NCBI RefSeq assembly: GCF_001894945.1
Contig: NZ_BCXE01000004.1
Coordinates: forward strand, 1 to 64,000
Direction: 5' to 3'
DNA: 64,000 nucleotides
Source of the DNA: Rhodococcus ruber NBRC 15591
Lineage (GTDB): Bacteria > Actinomycetota > Actinomycetes > Mycobacteriales > Mycobacteriaceae
Shown: piece by piece, positions 57,984-64,000 of the stretch
Position numbering within the stretch: position 1 is the stretch's first letter
How the letters are laid out: the number at the start of each line of letters is the position of its first letter
The notes under the pieces: generated by a model
What the model saw: the letters and a program-made list of their open reading frames with translations, nothing else
Told to the model about the DNA's origin: nothing
The model's database searches: none
Made by a program: the position numbers and the translations under genes

Positions 57984-59251
57984 TCACCGGAGTGCGGTCG
58001 CCTTGGGCGACGGAACAGTTCGGGCTCGAGCTGCAACACCTGGCGTCGGCCACCGGCGACACCGTGCCGGACCTCGTCGTGCCGGGACTGCGCCGCAATC
58101 CTCGTCGCGCGCACCTGCTGGTCTCCACCGTCCTCGGCAAGCACATCCCCACCGAACCGGCCGCGGTGATCGGCGCGGGCGACCGGCTCGGCGATCTCGT
58201 CGCGGACCTGCTCGGCTCCGCCGCGTCCGATGCGGTGGTCCTCGGTTTCGCGGAAACCGCAACGGGACTGGGCCATTGCGTGGCGAGCCGGTTGCGGGCA
58301 CGTTGCTACCTGCACTCCACCCGCCGCGACGTGCCCGGCGCCGGCACCTTCGCCGGATTCGAGGAGGGCCACTCGCACGCCACGTCGCACCTGCTCCAGC
58401 CGACGTCGCCGGAACTGTTCGCCAACGACGCGCCGCTGGTCCTGGTGGACGACGAGATCTCCACCGGGGCAACTGCGGTCGATGCCATCCGGGCCCTGCA
58501 CCGGCACAGTCCCCGCGCCCGGTACGTCGTCGCGTCGCTGGTGGACATGCGCACCGCCGAACACCGTCGCGCCGTCGCCGAAGCGGCCGCCGGGCTCGGT
58601 GTCCGCATCGACCACGTGAGCCTTGCGACGGGGCACACCGTTCTCCCCGGCGGACTCACCGAGCGGGTGGGCGCGCTACCGGACCCGGACCTGAATCCGG
58701 TTGCGCCGGAACGCGGCACCGTCGACTTCGTCACGCTGCCGTGGCCGGCGACCGTGCCCGACGGCGGCCGGCACGGGTTCCTGCACACCGACACCACGGC
58801 CTTCGACACCGCGATCGACCGCACCACCGACGCCGTGACCACCGCCCTGACCCCGGGACGCCCGGTCGTCGTCGTGGGTCACGAGGAACTGATGTACCTG
58901 CCGCTGCGCATCGCCGACGCGCTCGCCGGCAGGGGGGTTGCCACGCGATTCCAGACCACCACCCGTTCCCCCGCATACGTCCGGGACGTGCCCGGCTACC
59001 CCCTGCGCCGCGGATTCACCTTCACCGCACCCGAACCGGACGACGTCCCGCGCTATCTCTACAACGCGCGGTGGCCGGAAGGGGAAGGCGCACAGCTGCT
59101 GCTCGTGCTCGACGACCCCGCCGACACCGACCGTCTGCGCGCCGACGGTGGCCTGCTCGACGTGCTGACCGCCGCCGGGGAGGACGTGGTCGTGGCCGTC
59201 GTGCCCGCCACCGATCCCGCCGTGCTGCGCGCCGACCGGGAGGAACGATGA
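57980..59251 (+). CDS. Phosphoribosyltransferase with C-terminal TRSP domain
   Basis: A 423-residue protein. The PRPP-binding loop is LVLVDDEISTGATAVDAIRAL (about 150-170), preceded by AAVIGAGDRLGDLVADLLG. The C-terminal part has HEELMYLPLRIADALAGRGVATRFQTTTRSPAYVRDVPGYPLRRGFTF, containing the namesake TRSP motif. Such PRTase-TRSP proteins occur in Ter operons and are thought to make or bind a ribosylated metabolite. GTG at 57980 overlaps the lyase stop by four bases. Confidence 0.88.
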   Translation: MITGVRSPWATEQFGLELQHLASATGDTVPDLVVPGLRRNPRRAHLLVSTVLGKHIPTEPAAVIGAGDRLGDLVADLLGSAASDAVVLGFAETATGLGHCVASRLRARCYLHSTRRDVPGAGTFAGFEEGHSHATSHLLQPTSPELFANDAPLVLVDDEISTGATAVDAIRALHRHSPRARYVVASLVDMRTAEHRRAVAEAAAGLGVRIDHVSLATGHTVLPGGLTERVGALPDPDLNPVAPERGTVDFVTLPWPATVPDGGRHGFLHTDTTAFDTAIDRTTDAVTTALTPGRPVVVVGHEELMYLPLRIADALAGRGVATRFQTTTRSPAYVRDVPGYPLRRGFTFTAPEPDDVPRYLYNARWPEGEGAQLLLVLDDPADTDRLRADGGLLDVLTAAGEDVVVAVVPATDPAVLRADREER

Positions 59252-60354
59252 CGACCCCGTTGACCGGGCCCGGCTTCGGCTCCTACGCCCCGGACGAGGT
59301 GAGCTGGCTCCTCAAGGACCTCTCACACGTCGCACTCGAGGCCGACGTCGCCGAACGCGAGCGCCGCATCCAGGCGGGCCTCGCCCACTACGCCGAGTCG
59401 CTGCCGATCGAATACCAACCCGATGCCGCCTACCGCGAGCTGTTCGACAAGGTGCTCGCCGCGACGGCGGGGCGCCTCGCGCACGCCGTCGGCACCGTCA
59501 CCGAACTGCTGCTCGCCGAACGGGGCCGGGACCTGACGCTCGTATCGCTGGCCCGCGCAGGCACTCCCGTCGGGATCCTGATCCGCCGCTGGGCGCAGCG
59601 GCACCACGGACTGAACCTGCCGCACTATGCGGTGTCGATCGTGCGGGGCCGTGGGATCGACTTCGCCGCCCTCGACCACGTGACGGCACGGCACGATCCG
59701 GCCTCGGTGGTGTTCGTCGACGGCTGGACCGGCAAGGGCGCCATCGCCCGGGAACTCACGGCGGCCCTGGCCGAGTACCGGGCCGCGGGCGGCCCGGAGC
59801 TTTCCGACGACCTCGCCGTGCTCGCCGACCCCGGGTACTGCGTGCGGACCTACGGCACCCGCGACGACTTCCTCATCGCCTCGGCATGCCTGAATTCCAC
59901 CGTGTCCGGACTGGTTTCACGCACCGTCCTCAACGACACCCTGATCGGTCCGGGCGAGTTCCACGGCGCGAAGTTCTACGCCGAACTCGCCGGCGAGGAC
60001 GTCTCGGCCGTCCTCCTCGACACCGTCGCGGCCGAGTTCGGCGACCGGGACGCCGCGGTCACCGCCGCCGGGAACATCCTGCGCTCCGATCGCACCCCCA
60101 CGTGGGCGGGCTGGGAGTCGGTGGAGAAAGTGCGGGCCGAGTACGGCATCTCCACCGTCAACCACGTCAAACCCGGTGTCGGCGAGACCACCCGGGTGCT
60201 GCTGCGGCGCGTGCCGTGGCGGGTGCTGGTCCGCGAGGCCGACGCCGAGGAGCACGCGCACATCCGGATGCTCGCCGCAGCCCGCGACGTGCCGGTGGAT
60301 GTCGTTCCCGACCTGGCGTATTCGTGCATGGGCCTGATCAAGGATCTGCCGTGA
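59248..60354 (+). CDS. StiP-family cysteine-protease-like/PELOTA-type protein
   Basis: A 368-residue protein: SYAPDEVSWLLKDLSHVALEADVAERERRIQAGLAHYAESLPIEYQPDAAYRELFD is the conserved StiP start, then LLAERGRDLTLVSLARAGTPVGILIRRW and VVFVDGWTGKGAIARELTAAL (a PRTase-like loop), with Cys in ASACLNSTVSGLVSRTVLN. The C-terminal 80 residues (VNHVKPGVGETTRVLLRRVPWRVLVRE) resemble the PELOTA RNA-binding-like domain. Coupled to both neighbours by four-base overlaps. Confidence 0.85.
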   Translation: MTTPLTGPGFGSYAPDEVSWLLKDLSHVALEADVAERERRIQAGLAHYAESLPIEYQPDAAYRELFDKVLAATAGRLAHAVGTVTELLLAERGRDLTLVSLARAGTPVGILIRRWAQRHHGLNLPHYAVSIVRGRGIDFAALDHVTARHDPASVVFVDGWTGKGAIARELTAALAEYRAAGGPELSDDLAVLADPGYCVRTYGTRDDFLIASACLNSTVSGLVSRTVLNDTLIGPGEFHGAKFYAELAGEDVSAVLLDTVAAEFGDRDAAVTAAGNILRSDRTPTWAGWESVEKVRAEYGISTVNHVKPGVGETTRVLLRRVPWRVLVREADAEEHAHIRMLAAARDVPVDVVPDLAYSCMGLIKDLP

Positions 60355-61247
60355 CCACCACCCTCGTCGCCACCGACCTCGACCGCACGATGATCTACTC
60401 GCGCGCCGCGATGGGCGAATCGCCCGTCCCGGACGGCGATCTGGTGTGCGTCGAGCACTACGACGGCGCGCCCCTGTCGTACCTGACCGTCACGTCCGCG
60501 CAGGGCCTGCGCGACCTGGCCGCCGCGGCGGTGGTGGTGCCGACCACCACGCGCACCCCGGAACAGTTCCGGCGCATCGACCTGCCCGGTGCGCCGTGGC
60601 GGTACGCGATCACCAGCAACGGCGGCATGATCCTCGCCGACGGGGTACCGGACGCCGGTTGGCGGCAGGCAGTGGACACGGCCGTGCGCACCGAGGGCGC
60701 CGGACTCGACGAGGTCACCGCCGAACTGCGCCGCCGCATCTCCGACGACTGGGTGCACAAGTTCCGGGTCGCCGACGAACTGTTCTGCTATCTCGTGATC
60801 GACGTCGCCGCGCAGCCCGTCGGCTTCCTCGACGAATGGGACCACTGGTGCCGGCGCCGCGGATGGAACGCGTCTCAGCAGGGCCGCAAGCTGTACACGA
60901 TGCCGTCGGCGGTGTGCAAGAGCCGCGCGGTCGCCGAGGTCCGCCGACGTCTGGTCGACGACGGCACGCTCGTCCCGGACGCCGTCGTACTCGCCGCCGG
61001 GGACGGCGCGCTCGACGCCGAGATGCTGACCGCCGCCGACGCCGCGATCCGGCCGCGCCACGGCGAACTCGAGGCGCTGGACTGGCGGCACCCGACACTG
61101 ACGGTGACCCGGCAGGCGGGGATCCGGGCCGGCGAGGAGATCCTCGCCTGGTTCGCCCGATCCGCCCGGATCGGCGCGGCTTCGTACAGTGACAATGACG
61201 CCCCGCATTTCCCGAGACAGAGTTACCCGAGACAGAGTTACCAGTAA
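60351..61247 (+). CDS. HAD-superfamily hydrolase of the Ter operon
   Basis: A 298-residue HAD phosphatase: motif I is ATDLDRTMI (D-x-D-x-T-like with R), motif II ITSNGG, Lys in KLYTMPSAVCKSRAV, motif IV AAGDGALDAEML. GTG at 60351 overlaps the StiP stop. The last residues (FPRQSYPRQSYQ) are encoded by a 15-base tandem repeat and are not family-conserved, so the native C-terminus has probably been replaced or extended. Confidence 0.85.
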   Translation: MTTTLVATDLDRTMIYSRAAMGESPVPDGDLVCVEHYDGAPLSYLTVTSAQGLRDLAAAAVVVPTTTRTPEQFRRIDLPGAPWRYAITSNGGMILADGVPDAGWRQAVDTAVRTEGAGLDEVTAELRRRISDDWVHKFRVADELFCYLVIDVAAQPVGFLDEWDHWCRRRGWNASQQGRKLYTMPSAVCKSRAVAEVRRRLVDDGTLVPDAVVLAAGDGALDAEMLTAADAAIRPRHGELEALDWRHPTLTVTRQAGIRAGEEILAWFARSARIGAASYSDNDAPHFPRQSYPRQSYQ

Positions 61248-61285
61248 CAGTGTTTCCAGTAACAGTGTTTCCAGTAACAGTGAGG
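61211..61285 (+). repeat. Five tandem 15-base repeats across a gene junction
   Basis: Two copies of CCCGAGACAGAGTTA (61211-61240) are followed by two of CCAGTAACAGTGTTT and one of CCAGTAACAGTGAGG (61241-61285). They cover the HAD stop codon and the ribosome-site region of the double-TerD gene. The 15-base unit keeps reading frames in phase. Confidence 0.9.
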
Positions 61286-61294
61286 ACCCCACCC

Positions 61295-62578
61295 GTGCCC
61301 GTATCTCTCGCCAAGGGTCAGAACGGCCCCCTCACCGCCACCGACGTCGTCGTCTCGCTCGAGCTGACCACCCCGGCCGACCTGTCTGCCCTGTTGGTCA
61401 AGCCCGACGGCAAGGTGCGCTCCGACGCCGACTTCGTCTTCTTCAACCAGCCCACCGGGCCGGGGGTGCGGCTCGTGCCGGGCGCTCCCGGACAGGCCGC
61501 CTCGCTGGCCGTGTCGCTGAACCAGGTGCCGGCGGACATCGACCAGGTGCGTGCGGTCATCACCCTCGACGACGCGTCGAGCAGCTTCGGCCGCTTCGCC
61601 CCGCCGACCGCGCGGGTCGCCGACACCGCGGGCACCGTCCTCTACGAGTACCGGATCGACGGACTGAGCAGCGAGTCGATCGTGATCGCCCTCGAGCTGT
61701 ACCGGCGGCAGGGCACCTGGAAGGTCCGAGCCGTCGGCCAGGGCTACGCGGGCGGATTCGCCGCCCTCGTGACCGACCACGGCGTGAGCGTCGACGACGC
61801 GCCGGCCGCCGCCCCGCAACCGGCGCAGCCCGTCCCGCCTGCACCCCCGGCAGCGCCGCCCGTCCCGCCGGCCTACGCCACCCCGCCGGCGACCGCCCCG
61901 CAGCCCTACCCGCAGCCGGCCCCGCCGCAGCCGTACGTGCAGGCCTCCGCGCCGCAACCGGCGCCGGACGCCCAGCCCGAGGTCAGCCTCACCAAGAGCC
62001 GGCCCGTCAGCCTCGTCAAGGGCCAGAAGGTCACCCTCCGCAAGGAGGGCGGCGTGGCCCTGACCTACCTGCGCATGGGGCTGGGCTGGGACCCGGTCGC
62101 GAAGCGGGGCCTGTTCGGCAATCGTGCCGCCGACATCGACCTCGACGCGTCGGCTGTGCTGTTCGCCGACCAGAATCTCGTCGACGTCGCGTACTACGGG
62201 CAGCTGCGCTCCAAGGACGGCTCGATCCAGCACCAGGGCGACAACCTCACCGGCGAGGGCGCCGGCGACGACGAGGTCGTGCTCGTCGACCTCACCCGCG
62301 TACCCGCCCACATCACGACCGTCATGTTCATCGTCACCTCGTACAAGGGCCACACCTTCGAGCAGGTCGCGAACGCGTTCTGCCGGCTGGTGGACGGCAC
62401 CAACAACGCCGAGCTGGCCCGCTACACCCTGCAGGGCGGCATGCCGTTCACCGGCATGGTGATGGCCAAGGTGTACCGGCAGGGGCAGGACTGGAAGCTC
62501 CAGGCCATCGGCGAGGGGATCCAGGCCAAGCATCCCGGTGAGGCCGCGCCGCAACTCGGCCGGTTCCTGGTGTCCTGA
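61295..62578 (+). CDS. Double TerD-domain protein with proline-rich linker
   Basis: A 427-residue protein. Residues 1-170 are a TerD-like domain lacking the Ca2+ motifs (KVRSDADFVFFNQPTGPG; TWKVRAVGQGYAGGFAALVTDHGVSVD), 172-230 a Pro/Ala-rich linker (QPVPPAPPAAPPVPPAYA and more), and 240-427 a complete TerD domain (DIDLDASAVLFADQ; SIQHQGDNLTGEGAGDDEVVLVDL). GTG at 61295 with GAGG upstream; alternative upstream starts would run through the tandem repeat as FPVTVFPVTV. It resembles the N-terminal domain of the nuclease fusion at 50752. Confidence 0.88.
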   Translation: MPVSLAKGQNGPLTATDVVVSLELTTPADLSALLVKPDGKVRSDADFVFFNQPTGPGVRLVPGAPGQAASLAVSLNQVPADIDQVRAVITLDDASSSFGRFAPPTARVADTAGTVLYEYRIDGLSSESIVIALELYRRQGTWKVRAVGQGYAGGFAALVTDHGVSVDDAPAAAPQPAQPVPPAPPAAPPVPPAYATPPATAPQPYPQPAPPQPYVQASAPQPAPDAQPEVSLTKSRPVSLVKGQKVTLRKEGGVALTYLRMGLGWDPVAKRGLFGNRAADIDLDASAVLFADQNLVDVAYYGQLRSKDGSIQHQGDNLTGEGAGDDEVVLVDLTRVPAHITTVMFIVTSYKGHTFEQVANAFCRLVDGTNNAELARYTLQGGMPFTGMVMAKVYRQGQDWKLQAIGEGIQAKHPGEAAPQLGRFLVS

Positions 62579-62603
62579 CGCCGTGACGGGGAGATTCACG
62601 GCG
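62579..62603 (+). terminator. Hairpin after the double-TerD gene
   Basis: CGCCGTGA (62579-62586) and TCACGGCG (62596-62603) pair perfectly over eight bases directly after the stop codon. Moderate strength, no U-tract. Confidence 0.5.
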
Positions 62604-62648
62604 CTGGGGCGCTGAGCCCGGGGTCGAACCGGACATCCGCGCGGGGTT

Positions 62649-62686
62649 GTGCTCCTTGCGCGCGTCCGTACCCGCGCAAGAAGCAC
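62649..62686. repeat. Dispersed hairpin repeat, copy 2
   Basis: GTGCTCCTTGCGCG and CGCGCAAGAAGCAC are inverted with 13 of 14 pairing around a 10-base loop. Same 38-base length, GTGCT...AGCAC ends and GCGCGCGTCC core as the element at 42251-42288. The rest of 62579-62851 shows no gene. Confidence 0.55.
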
Positions 62687-62851
62687 TTCTACGCGCAGGG
62701 ACAGTCGCCCATTGCCCGACCCCCGACATAGGCACTCGCTATCGGTCGCTGTGGATCTTGGACTTTGTCCCCTCGACGCGGCGGTGGTCGACTGATCGGG
62801 CACGGCGGGCCCGGCATCGAGGCGCTCGCCGAACGGAACGAGGAGTGTGAT

Positions 62852-64000
62852 GTGAGCGGTCTGCACCTTCCGCAGCGGGTCCGGCAGCACGCGGCGGAAC
62901 GGCCGGACGCACTCGCACTGACCTGCGGCGACACCACCGTCACCTTCGCCGAGCTCGACGGGCGCACCAACCGGGTCGCGACCGCCCTGAACGGGCTGGC
63001 CCGGCGCGGCGGGCGGATCGGGGCCCTGCTGCGCATGCGCCTCGAGGCCGCCGAGACGTTCGTCGCCTGCGGGAAGGCGGGGCTGGTGTTCGTCCCCCTG
63101 AACTGGCGGCTCACCCCGGCGGAGGCCGCCCGCATCGCCGAGGACGCGGAACTCGACGTGCTCGTCGTCGAATCCGGGTTCGCCGCGGCAGCGGAGGCGA
63201 TCCGTGCCGCGCTGCCCGGCCTGCCCGTCGTCCTCGTCGACGCCGAACCCGGCGACGAGCTGCTGCCGGGGGCGTGGACGTGGCAACGACTCGCCGGTAG
63301 CGGCACGGACGACGATCCCGGCCGCGGCGACGATCCCGACGCGGTCCTGTTGCAGCTCTACACCTCCGGCACCACCGGCACGCCGAAGGGCGTGCTCATC
63401 ACGCACCGCAACCTCCACAACGACGAGGAGGGGCAGCGCATCTACCACTGGCAGCCCGAGTCGGTGGCGCTGAACGCGATGCCGCTGTTCCACATCGCCG
63501 GCGCCGGCTGGCTGAGCACCTGCCTGTCCGCCGGGGTGCACGCCGTCCTGCTCGGCGAGTTCCATCCGCGCACCGTCGCCTCGCTCGTCGAGCAGCATGG
63601 CATCACCCACGCGTTCCTGGTGCCCGCGACCGTGCAGATGCTGCTCGACCTGCCCGACCTGGACTCGTTCGACCTGTCGAGCCTGCAGCTGATCTTCTAC
63701 GGCGCCTCCCCGGTCACCCCGACGATGCTGCGGCGCGCCGTGCGCACCCTCGGCTGCGGCTTCGTCCAGCGTTACGGGATGACGGAGACGAGCGGGTCCG
63801 TCACCGCACTGCGCGTCGAGGACCACGACCCGACCGGTCCGCGCTCCTACCTGCTGCGCTCGGCGGGCCGCCCGATGCCCGGGGTGGAGATCGCCATCCG
63901 CGACGTCGTGACCGGGGAGGACCTGCCGGTCGGACAGTCCGGCGAGATCGTGTGCCGCTCCCGGCACAACACGTCCGGCTACTGGCGGCGCCCGGAGGAG
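62852..64000 (+). CDS. AMP-dependent acyl-CoA ligase (3' end outside the window)
   Basis: The first 383 codons of an ANL-family ligase, open to the last base. Visible motifs: ALTCGDTTVTFAELDGRTNRVA, FVPLNWRLTPAE, P-loop LYTSGTTGTPKGVLITH, MPLFHIAGAGW and QRYGMTETSG. Homology begins at the GTG at 62852, preceded by GAGGAG; the Arg/Lys-containing C-terminal domain is missing. It is the second ligase of the window and could begin another lipid or steroid catabolic cluster. Confidence 0.92.
   Translation, partial: MSGLHLPQRVRQHAAERPDALALTCGDTTVTFAELDGRTNRVATALNGLARRGGRIGALLRMRLEAAETFVACGKAGLVFVPLNWRLTPAEAARIAEDAELDVLVVESGFAAAAEAIRAALPGLPVVLVDAEPGDELLPGAWTWQRLAGSGTDDDPGRGDDPDAVLLQLYTSGTTGTPKGVLITHRNLHNDEEGQRIYHWQPESVALNAMPLFHIAGAGWLSTCLSAGVHAVLLGEFHPRTVASLVEQHGITHAFLVPATVQMLLDLPDLDSFDLSSLQLIFYGASPVTPTMLRRAVRTLGCGFVQRYGMTETSGSVTALRVEDHDPTGPRSYLLRSAGRPMPGVEIAIRDVVTGEDLPVGQSGEIVCRSRHNTSGYWRRPEE

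Noticed and set aside
61211-61285. Tandem repeats as a CRISPR array
   Set aside because: Units are 15 bases, directly adjacent and of two kinds, with no spacers and no cas genes nearby.
50752-62578. The Ter locus as a mobile element or prophage
   Set aside because: No integrase, transposase, att-like repeats or tRNA is seen and base composition matches the flanks apart from short stretches of the nuclease fusion.
62647-62850. A 67-codon frame between the double-TerD gene and the ligase
   Set aside because: It runs through the hairpin repeat, has no ribosome site and an unconvincing amino-acid pattern.
61238-63967. A 909-codon open frame on the minus strand across the double-TerD and ligase genes
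   Set aside because: It is antisense to two genes with clear domains; long antisense frames are common in this GC-rich DNA and its translation is Gly/Arg/Asp-rich without motifs.
1-64000. tRNA, rRNA, riboswitch or transposase
   Set aside because: No cloverleaf with a T-loop consensus, no rRNA sequence, no recognisable riboswitch core and no transposase-like protein was found on reading both strands; weak structured RNAs could still be missed by eye.

Overview
The window is chromosomal DNA of a high-GC actinomycete, most likely Rhodococcus or a close mycolate relative. The evidence is the strong G/C third-position bias, many GTG starts, long runs of ATGA/GTGA start-stop overlaps, a 7Fe ferredoxin of the Rhodococcus/Mycobacterium FdxA type, F420-type and mycothiol-type (DinB) enzymes, and a Mycobacterium-like steroid side-chain module. 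No rRNA, tRNA, insertion sequence, phage gene or CRISPR array was found.

Layout. 13-5872 (minus): a branched-chain-type ABC importer operon with two paralogous binding lipoproteins at its ends. 5978-8817 (minus): two MFS exporters flanking a ferredoxin. 8922-18379: mixed housekeeping and stress genes (M50-like protease, cyclase-family hydrolase, FUSC exporter with a divergent MarR, DUF72, HdeD, PPOX, GYD, LysR with a divergent MFS, TetR). 18755-41918: a large catabolic region. Its core is an eleven-frame minus-strand operon (31012 to 20683) that looks like the actinobacterial steroid/bile-acid side-chain pathway: MaoC-type hydratase pieces, DUF35, Ltp2-type aldolase, thiolase, a two-domain FadE34-like dehydrogenase, a FadE28/FadE29-like pair and a thioesterase. 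It is flanked by a KstR2-like TetR gene, and sites matching the published KstR2 motif lie at 31032 and, with one mismatch, at 19732. A second minus-strand operon (38666 to 31755) has an acyl-CoA dehydrogenase, a hotdog/SCP2 protein, an alpha/beta hydrolase, an acyl-CoA ligase, a thiolase and a CaiB-type CoA transferase. Next to it are a TetR gene and a SnoaL/DUF485/SSS-symporter operon.

41969-50705: small hypotheticals, DinB, a tiny secreted peptide, a MerR-controlled aldo/keto reductase, and a LacI-controlled pair (AroQ plus 3-dehydroshikimate dehydratase) that would send quinate/shikimate carbon to protocatechuate, followed by an epimerase and a metallo-beta-lactamase-fold protein. 50752-62578: a tellurium-resistance-type (Ter) stress locus made of two divergent blocks. 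One has a TerD-nuclease-like fusion, a TerA-like protein, a DUF475/TerC-like membrane protein and TerD. The other has a helical protein, an HpcH-like lyase, a PRTase-TRSP protein, a StiP/PELOTA-like protein, a HAD phosphatase and a double TerD. The window ends inside an acyl-CoA ligase gene.

Most novel points: a ColD/RfbH-like PLP enzyme whose catalytic Lys is His, sitting inside the side-chain degradation operon; two very short frames (41 and 29 codons) in the same operon, each locked to both neighbours by 4-base start/stop overlaps; and a TerD-PD-(D/E)XK-like fusion in the Ter locus.
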